Shown here: one piece after another, positions 1-7,718 of the stretch | Position numbering within the stretch: the first letter of the stretch is position 1 | How the letters are laid out: the number at the start of each line of letters is the position of its first letter | NCBI GenBank assembly: GCA_963850205.1 | Contig: CAWKKJ010000015.1 | Span: 567,632 to 631,631 of the forward strand | Length of the DNA stretch: 64,000 nt | Direction of reading: 5' to 3' | From: JACVRW01 sp963850205 | Lineage (GTDB): Bacteria; Actinomycetota; Thermoleophilia; Solirubrobacterales; Thermoleophilaceae | Position numbers and translations under genes: made by a program | The notes under the pieces: generated by a model | What the model saw: the letters and a program-made list of their open reading frames with translations, nothing else | Told to the model about the DNA's origin: nothing | Database searches by the model: none

Positions 1-1325
1 CCCACTCCGGCCTCGTGCACCGCCCCGAGCTCGCCCGCGCCCACGGGCTCGATCGAGGCGATGTCGCGGCGGGCGCGGGCGTTCTCCATGTGCTGCTCGA
101 ACTCGTCCCGGAAGTGCTCGAGCATCGAGCCCACGGGCATGGCCATCGAGTCGCCCAGCACACAGAGGCAGTTCCCGATGATGTTGCCCTGAACCTGGGC
201 CATGATGTCCAGATCCATCGGGGTCCCCTCGCCCGCGTCGATCCGCTCCAGGGTCTTCACCGTCCAGTTGGTGCCCTCGCGGCAGGGAACGCACTTGCCG
301 CACGACTCGTGGCGGTAGAACTCGGCGAGCCGCAGCGCCAGCGGCACCAGCGGCTCGGAGTCGTCGACCACGATGACCGACGCAGTGCCGAGCATCGAGC
401 CGGCCTCGGCCATCGCCTCGTAGGTGAAGGGAAGGTCGAGATGATCCTTCGTGAGCACCGGCGCCGATGATCCGCCCGGGAAGAAGCACTTGATCTCGCG
501 GCCCTCGGGCGGTCCGCCCGCCAGCCCGTAGATGATGTCGCGGACCGACACGCCCAGCTCGACCTCGTAGTTGCCGGGCCGCTGCACGTTGCCCGACACC
601 GACACGATCTTGGTGCCGGTCGACTGGCCCATACCGAGGCCGCGGTACCAGTCGACGCCCTTCTCGATGATGAGCGGCGTGTTGCAGAGCGTCTCGACGT
701 TGTTGATCAGCGTCGGACCCTGGTACAGGCCCTGATTGGCCGGGAACGGCGGCTTGAGACGCGGGTTCCCGCGCTTGCCCTCCAGCGCGTCAAGCAGGCC
801 TGTCTCCTCGCCGCAGATATAGGCCCCTTGGCCACGGTGCACCACGAGGTCGAAGGTGTGGTCGGAGCCCAGGATGCGCTCACCCAGGAAGCCGCGCTCG
901 TAGGCCTGGGCCACGGCGGCGTCGAGGATGTCGGCCTGCAGCTCGTACTCGCCGCGGATGAAGATGAAGCCCTTGTTGGCGCCGGCGGCAATCGAGCCGA
1001 TGATGCAGCCCTCGACCAGCAGGTGCGGGTTCTTCTGCATCAGCAGACGGTCCTTGAAGGCGCCCGGCTCGGACTCGTCCGCGTTGCAGCAGAGGAACTT
1101 ATCCATCGTGCCCTTGGGGATGAAGCTGGCCTTCTTGCCCATCGAGAAGCCCGCGCCGCCGCGACCGCGCAGCCCCGACTCCTCGAGCTGGTGCAGCACC
1201 TCGTCGGGGCTCATCTCCGTCAGCGCCTTGCGCAGCGAGCGATAGCCGCCAAGCCGCTCGTAGACCGCGATCGTGTGCAGGTCGGGCTCGTCGATGTTGG
1301 CCAGCAGCACGCGGGTCTCGTTCAT
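1..1325 (-). CDS. nuoF: NADH-quinone oxidoreductase subunit F (partial, C-terminus beyond window)
   Basis: NuoF is the NADH-oxidising, FMN- and 4Fe-4S-carrying subunit of the peripheral arm of complex I. I see the N-terminal 441 codons from ATG at 1325. Residues near 50-65 read GLRGRGGAGFSMGKK, the glycine-rich nucleotide-binding loop; further on come AYICGEETGLLDALEGKRG and the cluster motif ESCGKCVPCREGT followed by NCLC. The start overlaps the likely nuoE stop as ATGA, and order A-B-C-D-E-F is the usual one. The frame is open upstream into nuoE without a stop, so the two appear fused; I treat that as the result of an indel in nuoE. Identity is certain; only the 3' end is missing. Confidence 0.95.
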   Translation of the reverse strand, partial: MNETRVLLANIDEPDLHTIAVYERLGGYRSLRKALTEMSPDEVLHQLEESGLRGRGGAGFSMGKKASFIPKGTMDKFLCCNADESEPGAFKDRLLMQKNPHLLVEGCIIGSIAAGANKGFIFIRGEYELQADILDAAVAQAYERGFLGERILGSDHTFDLVVHRGQGAYICGEETGLLDALEGKRGNPRLKPPFPANQGLYQGPTLINNVETLCNTPLIIEKGVDWYRGLGMGQSTGTKIVSVSGNVQRPGNYEVELGVSVRDIIYGLAGGPPEGREIKCFFPGGSSAPVLTKDHLDLPFTYEAMAEAGSMLGTASVIVVDDSEPLVPLALRLAEFYRHESCGKCVPCREGTNWTVKTLERIDAGEGTPMDLDIMAQVQGNIIGNCLCVLGDSMAMPVGSMLEHFRDEFEQHMENARARRDIASIEPVGAGELGAVHEAGV

Positions 1326-2147
1326 CGCTCGTCGTCTCCGTCGCGAGAGGGTGGCGGCTCGCTGGTGCCGGGGGCCAGCGGCTCCGGCGGGCCCGGCACG
1401 CCCTCGTCCGGGCCGACCGCGGGAGGCACGTCGAGCAGCGCGGCGTCCTTCCAGGTGCCGCCGGCGGGGTGCACGTCGGGGTCCTCCTGCGGCGCCGTCC
1501 CGCGGGTCGCTGGTGGAGGGGAGGCTGTACCCGGGATCGGGCAGCCCGCGCCCCGGCAGCACCTCCTCGTCCGCCTTCATGGCGCGCACGATCTCGGCGG
1601 CGTCGGACTCCGCCAGCGGGCCCACGAAGCGGCCGTTCACGGAGGCCATCGGCGCCATGTCGCACGCGCCGAGGCACTCGAACTCGCGCACCTCCACGTC
1701 GTCGAGGCCCTGGTCGGCCGCCTGCTCGGCGACGGCGTCGTAGACCGCCTTCGCGTTGCGCACGTGGCAGGCCACGCTCGTGCACACGTACAGATAGCGG
1801 CTGCCGCTGGGCTGCGTGCGCAGCATGTCGTAGAAGGTGGCCACGCTCGAGAGGTAGGCCGGGGTGACCTGCATCACCGCCGCCACCTGTCGCATCGCCT
1901 CGGGCGAGCACCAGCCGTGCAGCCGCTGGGCGGCCCCCAGCGCCGGCAGGGTGGCGGAGTGACGGTCCGGATAGAGGCCCATGAGCCGCTCGATCTCGGT
2001 GCGCAGGCCCTCGGGCACCTCCACGTCGGCGGGATCGGGGACCGTGGCGGGATCCTCGTCCAGGCGCACCGCCTCGTCCCAGCCCGGGGGCAGCGAGGCG
2101 GCTCGCAGGGCGCCCTCGTCGCCGGCCTCCTGCATCCGATCGTCCAT
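1322..2147 (-). CDS. nuoE: NADH-quinone oxidoreductase subunit E, frame break in the C-terminal tail
   Basis: NuoE carries the 2Fe-2S cluster N1a next to NuoF. From ATG 2147, which shares one base with the nuoD stop (TGATG), the protein has a helical N-domain and then the thioredoxin-like ferredoxin domain with C122, C127, C158 and C162 (VCTSVAC and ECLGAC), the full CxxxxC...CxxxC set. After about residue 205 the frame turns arginine-rich. One base over, the sequence reads DVHPAGGTWKDAALLDVPP and ends in GDDER-stop with TGA overlapping the nuoF ATG. Removing one base near 1500 restores a 274-residue protein. Without that correction NuoE runs in frame into NuoF. Known natural NuoEF fusions are an alternative, but the Arg-rich linker argues against one. 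Confidence 0.85.
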
Positions 2148-3463
2148 CAGCGGTCTACGCCGCCCAAGATCGGGTCGAGCATCGCCACGCAGGCGATGAA
2201 GTCGGCGATCAGCGAGTCCTTGGCCATCTCCGGCAGCGCCTGGAGGTTCACGAAGCTCGGGTCCCGCATGTGCACGCGCGCCGGCTTGGCCGAGCCGTCG
2301 GCCCGCACGAAGCAGCCCAGCTCGCCGCGCGGCGACTCGATCGCCGCGTAGGCCTCGCCCGGCGGTACGCGGAAGCCCTCGGTCACGAGCTTGAAGTGGT
2401 GGATCAGCGCCTCCATCGAGGTGGCCAGCTCGTGGCGGGGCGGCAGCGCGACCTTGCGGTTCGTGGTGATGTAGGGGCCCTCGGGCAGGCCGTCGAGCGC
2501 CTGCTCGATGATCTTCAGGGACTCGCGCATCTCCTCCACGCGCACGCGGAAGCGGTCGTAGTTGTCCCCGACGCTGCCCACCGGCACGTCGAAGTCGAAC
2601 TGCTCATAGCCGCTGTAGGGCATAGCCTTGCGGAGGTCCCACGCGTGTCCGGAGGCGCGCAGGAGCGGTCCGGTCACGCCCAGCTCCAGGAGTCGCTCCT
2701 GGGAGACGATGCCGGTGCCCTTCGTGCGCTGCAGCCAGATCTCGTTGCGGTCGAGCAGCGCCATGTACTGGTCGATGCGGGTGCGCATCACCTCGCAGAA
2801 CTCACGCGTCTTCTGCTCGAAGCCGGGCGGGATGTCCTCCATCACGCCCCCCACCTGGAAGTAGCGCGTGTGGATGCGCTGGCCGCCGGACATCTCGAAC
2901 AGGTCGAGCGCCAGGTCGCGGTCGCGGCAGCCCCACCAGAGCATCGTGATGGCGCCGAGGTCGAGCGATCCGGTGGCGATCCAGAACAGGTGCGAGGCCA
3001 CCCGGTTGAGCTCCAGGTGGATCACGCGCAGGAACTGGGCGCGGGGCGGCACCTCCTCGCCGAGCAGCTGCTCCACCGCCATGCAGAAGGCCATCGCGTT
3101 GAAGTAGTAGGAGAGGTAGTCCATCCGCTCGACGAACGTGATGGCCTTCCAGTACTGCTGGTCCTCGCAGCTCTTCTCGATGCCGGTGTGGACGTAGCCG
3201 ATGATCGGCTTGACGTCGCGCACCACCTCGCCCTCAAGCGTGGTCAGCAGCCGCAGCACCCCGTGGGTGGCGGGGTGGTGCGGGCCGATGTTGATCGTGA
3301 AGAGCTCCTCGCTTCTGCTGAGGTCGGCCTCGGTGACCGCGTCCGTGCCGGCCACCGGCGGCTCGCCCACCCGCGCCATCGTCACCGAGCGCTCGCGCTC
3401 GCGGTAGGGGACCTCCAGGGCGGCGGCGCCCGGGTCGGCGGGCGGCTCTCGTCCGTCAGTCAT
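2147..3463 (-). CDS. nuoD: NADH-quinone oxidoreductase subunit D
   Basis: This is the 49-kDa-type subunit that helps form the quinone site with NuoB. The 438-residue protein is intact. After a variable 50-residue N-tail it shows FTINIGPHHPATHGVLRLL, the conserved quinone-site loop, then GYVHTGIEKSCE and ERMDYLSYYFN, and ends DSLIADFIACVAMLDPILGGVDR-type, as the family does. The ATG at 3463 overlaps the restored nuoC end by 8 bases and the stop overlaps nuoE by one base, so translation is coupled through the operon. No internal transcription signal is visible. Confidence 0.97.
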   Translation of the reverse strand: MTDGREPPADPGAAALEVPYRERERSVTMARVGEPPVAGTDAVTEADLSRSEELFTINIGPHHPATHGVLRLLTTLEGEVVRDVKPIIGYVHTGIEKSCEDQQYWKAITFVERMDYLSYYFNAMAFCMAVEQLLGEEVPPRAQFLRVIHLELNRVASHLFWIATGSLDLGAITMLWWGCRDRDLALDLFEMSGGQRIHTRYFQVGGVMEDIPPGFEQKTREFCEVMRTRIDQYMALLDRNEIWLQRTKGTGIVSQERLLELGVTGPLLRASGHAWDLRKAMPYSGYEQFDFDVPVGSVGDNYDRFRVRVEEMRESLKIIEQALDGLPEGPYITTNRKVALPPRHELATSMEALIHHFKLVTEGFRVPPGEAYAAIESPRGELGCFVRADGSAKPARVHMRDPSFVNLQALPEMAKDSLIADFIACVAMLDPILGGVDR

Positions 3464-3978
3464 ACCAGCGCGGGTACTGGCCCTCGTTGAAGGTGAACAT
3501 CACCGGCTCGCCTCCCATCGGGAAGTCGCGCCGCTGGGGAAAGCCCTCGTAGTCCTCGGGCATCAGGATCCGGCGCGGGTCGGGGTGGCCCCCGAAGACC
3601 ACGCCGAACATGTCGTAGACCTCGCGCTCCTGGAAGTCGGCGGTGGGGAACAGGTCGGTGACGGTCGGCAGACTGCGGGTCGTCGACGCCGACCCGCGTG
3701 CGCACGTTGAGCCGTTCGCTGCGCTCCATGGAGAGGAGCTGGTAGTGCACGCCCAGCCGCGGCTCCTCCGGCAGGTAGTCGCACCCGTGCAGGCTCATGA
3801 GGTAGGGCCAGGTCTCGTCGTCGGCCTCGCTCAGGTAGCCGAGCACGTCGTGGATGGCCGGCGGCGCCACCTCGAGCGTCGCCTGCTCGCGGAAGAACAG
3901 GGTGCCGGTGACCGCGTCGTCGGCCACCTGGTCGCGGACCCGCTGAGCGATCAGCTCGAGGCCGGTCGCGTCAATCAA
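3456..3978 (-). CDS. nuoC: NADH-quinone oxidoreductase subunit C, one-base frame break
   Basis: NuoC (30-kDa type) belongs to the hydrophilic connecting arm of complex I. From ATG 3978 the N-terminal half is normal, with YLMSLHGCDYLPEEPRLGVHY. After VGVDDP the frame becomes nonsense, while the next frame gives LPTVTDLFPTADFQEREVYD, then MFGV and GGHPDPRRILMPEDYEGFP, the diagnostic NuoC signature, ending QYPRWYD-stop at 3456. One extra base near 3675 explains it and gives 173 residues. Complex I needs this subunit and the other nuo genes are intact, so a sequencing indel is likelier than a true pseudogene. The gene overlaps nuoB and nuoD by 8 bases each. Confidence 0.88.
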
Positions 3979-4573
3979 CTTCCTCGGTCCCCTCCGCCTG
4001 GTAGCGCTCGCGCCAACCCATTCCCTCGGTGCCCATGATCTTGTCCTGCAGCTTCATGATCCCGTAGATCAGCGCCTCGGGACGGGGCGGGCAGCCCGGC
4101 ACGTACACGTCGATCGGCAGGAACTTGTCGGCCCCGGCGACCACGGCGTAGTTGTTGAACATGCCGGCGGTGGACGAGCAGGCGCCCATCGCGATCACCC
4201 ACTTCGGCTCCAGCATCTGCTCGTAGAGGCGCCGGATGACCGGCGCCATCTTGATCGAGACGCGGCCGGACAGGATGAGCAGGTCGGCCTGCCGCGGCGA
4301 GAAGCGGATCACCTCGGCGCCGAAGCGCGACAGGTCATTGCGGGGCGACCCGATCACGGTGATCATCTCGATCGCGCAGCAGGCCAGCCCGAACCCGAGC
4401 GGGAACAGCGCGTTCTTGCGCGCCCAGTTCTGGGCGTCCTCGATCTTGGTGAAGAGCAGGCGCTTCTCCACCTCCCGCTCGAGGTCCTCGCCCTCGAGCT
4501 CGCCGCGCAGCATCTGCTGCGCCCGCAGCTGCCGGACACGCAGGTCGTCGACCTTGGTCCGCGTCACTTCCAC
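3971..4573 (-). CDS. nuoB: NADH-quinone oxidoreductase subunit B
   Basis: NuoB holds the terminal 4Fe-4S cluster N2 that passes electrons to quinone. All four ligands are present in the 200-residue protein: tandem C65-C66 (GLACCAIEM), C132 (GACSSTAG) and C161 (PGCPPRPE). A charged 40-residue N-terminal extension precedes the core (core motif ARKNALFPLGFGLACCAIEM). Its start lies inside the end of nuoA (10-base overlap) and its end overlaps nuoC by 8 bases. Confidence 0.97.
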   Translation of the reverse strand: MEVTRTKVDDLRVRQLRAQQMLRGELEGEDLEREVEKRLLFTKIEDAQNWARKNALFPLGFGLACCAIEMITVIGSPRNDLSRFGAEVIRFSPRQADLLILSGRVSIKMAPVIRRLYEQMLEPKWVIAMGACSSTAGMFNNYAVVAGADKFLPIDVYVPGCPPRPEALIYGIMKLQDKIMGTEGMGWRERYQAEGTEEVD

Positions 4574-4962
4574 TCGAGCGCACCTCGCTTCCAGACGAAC
4601 ACGAATGCCACCAGCAGGAGTACGACGAAGATGATCGTCTCGACGAGCGCGAACACCCCGAAGGCGTCGAGTTGGAGCGCCACGGGGTAGAGGAACACGA
4701 CCTCGATGTCGAACAGGATGAAGAGCATCGCGATCAGGTAGAAGCTGATCCCGAAGCGGAACGTCGACTTCACCTCGGAGGGCAACCCGCTCTCGTAGGG
4801 CTCGCTCTTGACCTTGCCGGGCCGCGACGGACCAAGGGCGTGGTTCGCCATCGTGAAGACGACACCGATGCCGAGACCCAGCAGCAGAAACACGAGAGCT
4901 GGCAGGTAAGCCTTGAGCACCTCAGCCGGGAGGTATAACGCAACCTTGTGCGAGACAGCCAC
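4564..4962 (-). CDS. nuoA: NADH-quinone oxidoreductase subunit A
   Basis: NuoA is a small three-helix membrane subunit at the junction of the two arms. The conserved loop after helix 1 reads KVKSEPYESGLPSE, followed by FRFGISFYLIAMLFILFDIE and a third helix. The frame is open upstream to 5055, but that part is Arg/Pro-rich and would overlap the divergent gene, so I place the start at GTG 4962 (132 residues, usual length). No strong ribosome binding site precedes it, and the start is the least certain point. It is the first gene of the nuo operon; the promoter should lie in the short gap before 4983 or within the neighbour. Confidence 0.9.
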   Translation of the reverse strand: MAVSHKVALYLPAEVLKAYLPALVFLLLGLGIGVVFTMANHALGPSRPGKVKSEPYESGLPSEVKSTFRFGISFYLIAMLFILFDIEVVFLYPVALQLDAFGVFALVETIIFVVLLLVAFVFVWKRGALEWK

Positions 4963-4982
4963 ATAGTGCGAAAGGACACCCG

Positions 4983-5423
4983 TTGACCGGGTTCCACATC
5001 GTCGCCGGAATCGCCGTCCTGGCGGCCAACGCGGTGGCCGCCGGCTGGGGCGCAATCGCCTGGCTGCGCAAGGACGCGCGAGCCTCGATCGTCTTCTGGC
5101 CGCTGTTGCGCGTGGCCCAGGCGACGGTGGTCGTCGAGGTGGTGGTCGGCCTCCTGCTGCTGGCCCGTGGCGCGTCGTCGCCGGACGGCCTGCACGTGGC
5201 CTACGGCATCGCCCTACTGCTGATCACGCTGCTGAGCGAGGCGATGCGCGCGGGGGTGGCCCAGCGCGAGCTGGACGCCGTGGAGGACCTCGACTCGCTG
5301 GACCGTCCGCAGCAGGTGGCGGTGGCCCGCCGGGTGGCCCTGGGCGAGATGGGCGTGATGACCGTCGGCGCGCTGCTGATCGTCACGCTGGCGCTGCGGG
5401 CGTATCAGACCGGCGGGGGTTGA
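4983..5423 (+). CDS. Conserved small integral membrane protein, function unknown
   Basis: I do not recognise this family. The 146-residue product has four hydrophobic stretches: about 5-25, 42-62, 70-90 and 120-142. Between the third and fourth lies a charged segment with ELDAVEDLDSLDRPQQ. The TTG start at 4983 is preceded by AAAGGA 7 bases upstream, a good binding site. It is transcribed away from nuoA, with about 20 bases between the starts, so both genes share one divergent control region. A role in membrane energetics is only a guess from position. The gene ends just before an apparently non-coding stretch. Confidence 0.7.
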   Translation: MTGFHIVAGIAVLAANAVAAGWGAIAWLRKDARASIVFWPLLRVAQATVVVEVVVGLLLLARGASSPDGLHVAYGIALLLITLLSEAMRAGVAQRELDAVEDLDSLDRPQQVAVARRVALGEMGVMTVGALLIVTLALRAYQTGGG

Positions 5424-5627
5424 GGAGCTCCGTTCGGGGCGCCGCTCGGGGGTGGGCGGCGCTGGGGGGCTGGGTAAAGGGGGTAGGTCCCGGCCGATGG
5501 CGGGAGCATTGACGACTTTTCCTCCTGACGGGAGGCAAACTCGACGATGTACCAACTAGCACACCCCCTTACCCCGCAATCAGGCGGCGTGACGGGCGGC
5601 GGATCCGGCCGAGCGGAGCGCCAGTCC
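5424..5627. other. Gene-free stretch with an isolated sigma28-like promoter motif and inverted repeats
   Basis: No gene is convincing here. On the plus strand TAAA (5475-5478) is followed after 14 bases by GCCGATGG (5493-5500), close to the TAAA-N15-GCCGATAA pattern of motility-type sigma factors but one base short. A small hairpin CCTCC/GGAGG follows at about 5522-5534, then an ATG at 5547 whose frame only runs antisense to the metal genes. GGGTAAAGGGGGT near 5472 and ACCCCCTTACCCC near 5565 are near-complementary and could pair. Confidence 0.3.
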
Positions 5628-5822
5628 CTAATGCTCGTGCGTGTGCTCCTCCTCCAGCCCCTCCTGGTGCACGTGCGGATGCGAGTGCGTCTCGCCGTGG
5701 TGGCTGTGCTCGTGCGCGTGCTCGACGTGCTCGTGGTCGTGCTCGTCGTGGGGATGCGAGTGGGTGTCGCCGCCGTGGGCGTGCTCGTGGCTGTGAGACT
5801 CGTCGTGCTGGTGCTCGCTCAT
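5628..5822 (-). CDS. Histidine-rich putative nickel/cobalt-binding peptide
   Basis: The 64-residue product is about one-third histidine, in runs such as HSHEHAHGGDTHSHPHDEH, with Asp and Glu between and no cysteine. Similar His-rich peptides and tails bind Ni, Co or Zn in urease and hydrogenase accessory proteins and in metal transporters. Its ATG overlaps the cbiO stop as ATGA, so it is the last cistron of the Cbi transporter operon. I infer a cytosolic metal buffer or chaperone receiving the imported ion. The composition is strongly biased but the frame is consistent and translationally coupled, so I regard it as real. Confidence 0.75.
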   Translation of the reverse strand: MSEHQHDESHSHEHAHGGDTHSHPHDEHDHEHVEHAHEHSHHGETHSHPHVHQEGLEEEHTHEH

Positions 5823-6610
5823 GCCGCTGCCTCCTTGGTGGCCGGTGCAGGGCCCACGGTAGCGCGTGGCCGCAGCTCCACCCGCGAGAGGTCGAAGCCG
5901 GCCGGCAGCTCGAGGTCGTGCCGGGCGAGCAGCTCGGCGTCGCCGAGGATCTCGCGACAGCCACCGTCGGCGGCAACGCGCCCTCCGGCGAGGATCACCG
6001 CGCGCTCGCAGAGCTCGGCCGCCAGCGGCAGGTCGTGCGTGGTCACCAGCATCGTGCGGTCGATCCGGGCCAGCACCTCGAGCAGCTCCCGGCGCGCGCG
6101 GGGGTCGAGGTTCGCCGAGGGCTCGTCCAGCACCAGCAGGCTCGGATGCATCGCCAGCACCGTGGCGATGGCCACCCGGCGGCGCTCGCCCATCGAGAGC
6201 TGGTAGGGAGCGCGCGGGCCGGCGGCCTGCATGCGCACCGAGCCCAGCGCCTCGTCCACCCGCTCGAGCACCTGCTCGTTCTCCAGGCCCATGTTGAGCG
6301 GCCCGAAGGCCACGTCCTCCGCCACGGTGGGCATGAAGAGCTGATCGTCGGGGTCCTGGAACACCAGGCCCACCCGCAGGCGCAGGTCCGCCAGCGTGTC
6401 GGGGCCCACCTGCAGGCCGGCGACCTCGAGCTCCCCGGTGCCGGACATCAGCCCGTTGAGGTGGAGCATCAGCGTGGTCTTGCCCGCCCCGTTGGGGCCG
6501 AGCACGGCCACGCGCTCGCCGTGCTCCACGTGCAGCTCGACCCCGCTCAGGCCGGGCTGGCCGTTGGGGTAGCTGAACGCGAGCCCGGTGGCGTGGATGG
6601 CGCAGCTCAT
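5819..6610 (-). CDS. cbiO: Energy-coupling cobalt/nickel transporter ATPase
   Basis: CbiO is the ATPase of the ECF-type Co/Ni importer. The 263-residue protein has Walker A GPNGAGKTT, the Q-loop VFQDPDDQLF with the D-rich stretch usual in ECF ATPases, signature LSMGE, Walker B LLVLDEPSANLD and the switch histidine in TTHDLP. The frame is open far upstream, but the ATG at 6610 starts the conserved domain and overlaps the cbiQ stop as ATGA. The C-terminal 40 residues are variable. It partners with CbiQ, and the metal is bound by CbiM/CbiN. Confidence 0.93.
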   Translation of the reverse strand: MSCAIHATGLAFSYPNGQPGLSGVELHVEHGERVAVLGPNGAGKTTLMLHLNGLMSGTGELEVAGLQVGPDTLADLRLRVGLVFQDPDDQLFMPTVAEDVAFGPLNMGLENEQVLERVDEALGSVRMQAAGPRAPYQLSMGERRRVAIATVLAMHPSLLVLDEPSANLDPRARRELLEVLARIDRTMLVTTHDLPLAAELCERAVILAGGRVAADGGCREILGDAELLARHDLELPAGFDLSRVELRPRATVGPAPATKEAAA

Positions 6611-7392
6611 GCCAGCCCCGCGGCGGCCACCCGCAGCGGCACGAGGGCCACGAGCACGAGCGCCACGAACAGCGCGTCGGCTCGGCGCAGCGCCAGCGGC
6701 GCCAGCTGGGGCATGTGCCCGCGGTAGCCGCGGGCGAGCATCGCGTGGTAGACCCGCTCGCCGCGCGCGTAGGTGCGCAGGAACATCGCGGTGGCCACGC
6801 GGCCGAGCGCGGCGGCGTGGAGCGCCGTGCGGGGGCGGTAGGCCCGGGCGGCCAGCGCCGCCCGCATCCGCCCGACCTCCTCGACGATCACGAACAGGTA
6901 GCGGTACATGAAGGCGGCGATCAGCACGAACAGCCGCGGCACGCGCATCGCCTCCAGCCCGCGCAACACGCTCGGAAAGGACGTGGTGACCCCCAGCAGC
7001 ACCGCGCTCACCGTGCCGATCACGGCCTTGGCCGCCACTGCGGCGAAGACCTTCAGGCCCTCCTCGTGGACGGTGAGGGGGCCGAGCTCCCACTGCTGCC
7101 CGCCGTCACGCACGAAGGGGAGGAAGAGGCCCACCAGGAGGACCAGCGGCAGCACGAAGCGAGCTCGGCGCCAGAGCTCCAGCGCCGGGACCCGGCCGGC
7201 CACCGCCACGGCCGCCAGGACCGCCCCGCAGGCCACGTACGCGGGCCAGGCGGAGAGCGGAGTGGTCACGGCCACCAGCGTCACCGCCACCAGGCCGATG
7301 ATCTTGGCTCGGGGATCCAGCCGATGGACCGGGCTGGCAGGGTCTCCCGCCAGCCCGGTCAGTTCCAGCGAGTGAGTGCAGAGACCGCTCAG
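6607..7392 (-). CDS. cbiQ: Energy-coupling cobalt/nickel transporter transmembrane protein, probable CTG start
   Basis: CbiQ is the membrane coupling subunit. It shows several helices and the cytoplasmic ARxYRPRT (AARAYRPRT) and ARGYRGH segments that contact the ATPase. The first GTG (7290) would cut off the family's N-terminal motif, here SPVHRLDPRAK, which lies in frame upstream. Between the cbiN stop and GTG 7290 there is no in-frame ATG, GTG or TTG, but a CTG at 7392 overlaps the cbiN TGA as CTGA, matching the ATGA overlaps elsewhere in this operon. I therefore propose the CTG start (261 residues); a sequencing error at a normal start is the alternative. Confidence 0.85.
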   Translation of the reverse strand: MSGLCTHSLELTGLAGDPASPVHRLDPRAKIIGLVAVTLVAVTTPLSAWPAYVACGAVLAAVAVAGRVPALELWRRARFVLPLVLLVGLFLPFVRDGGQQWELGPLTVHEEGLKVFAAVAAKAVIGTVSAVLLGVTTSFPSVLRGLEAMRVPRLFVLIAAFMYRYLFVIVEEVGRMRAALAARAYRPRTALHAAALGRVATAMFLRTYARGERVYHAMLARGYRGHMPQLAPLALRRADALFVALVLVALVPLRVAAAGLA

Positions 7393-7718
7393 GCCGGTGC
7401 CCCCCGAGCCGGCGCCTGCGGTGAGCGGCGGCGAAGCAGGAAGGCCAGTCCGTAGCCGATCGCGAACACGGCGAGCGTGCCCACGAAGCCGGCGAGCCCG
7501 GTGGCCACCCGCTCGTTCTCCACCCCCGGGAAGGCGTAGTCGGGGATCGGTGAGTCCTCTTGGATTCCGCCCAGCTTGCCCTGATCCAGGAACTGCTTCT
7601 CCTCGGCCACCTTCTCGAGCCCGTCCGGGCTCGCAGATGCGAAGGGCGACACCGCGGTGGCGAGGCCGACTGCCAGCGCGAGCCCGGCGACGACCAGGAT
7701 GCGAGTGGAGACCTTCAT
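7389..7718 (-). CDS. cbiN: Cobalt/nickel transport accessory protein (CbiN/PDGLE type)
   Basis: The 109-residue protein has a TM helix or signal-like segment at 7-28, then SPDGLEKVAEEKQF, the PDGLE motif that names this domain, and a second helix at about 74-96. Such proteins assist CbiM in loading Co2+ or Ni2+ into the ECF transporter. ATG 7718 overlaps the cbiM stop (ATGA), and the stop overlaps the proposed CTG start of cbiQ. Membrane location is clear from the hydrophobicity. Confidence 0.88.
   Translation of the reverse strand: MKVSTRILVVAGLALAVGLATAVSPFASASPDGLEKVAEEKQFLDQGKLGGIQEDSPIPDYAFPGVENERVATGLAGFVGTLAVFAIGYGLAFLLRRRSPQAPARGAPA

Noticed and set aside
828..2351. Plus-strand open frame of about 500 codons over nuoE/nuoF
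   Set aside because: Shadow of the nuo genes; no family resemblance.
5547..6206. Plus-strand frame starting at ATG 5547 behind GGGAGG
   Set aside because: It only runs antisense to the His-rich and cbiO genes; valine-rich repeats come from reading the His codons backwards.
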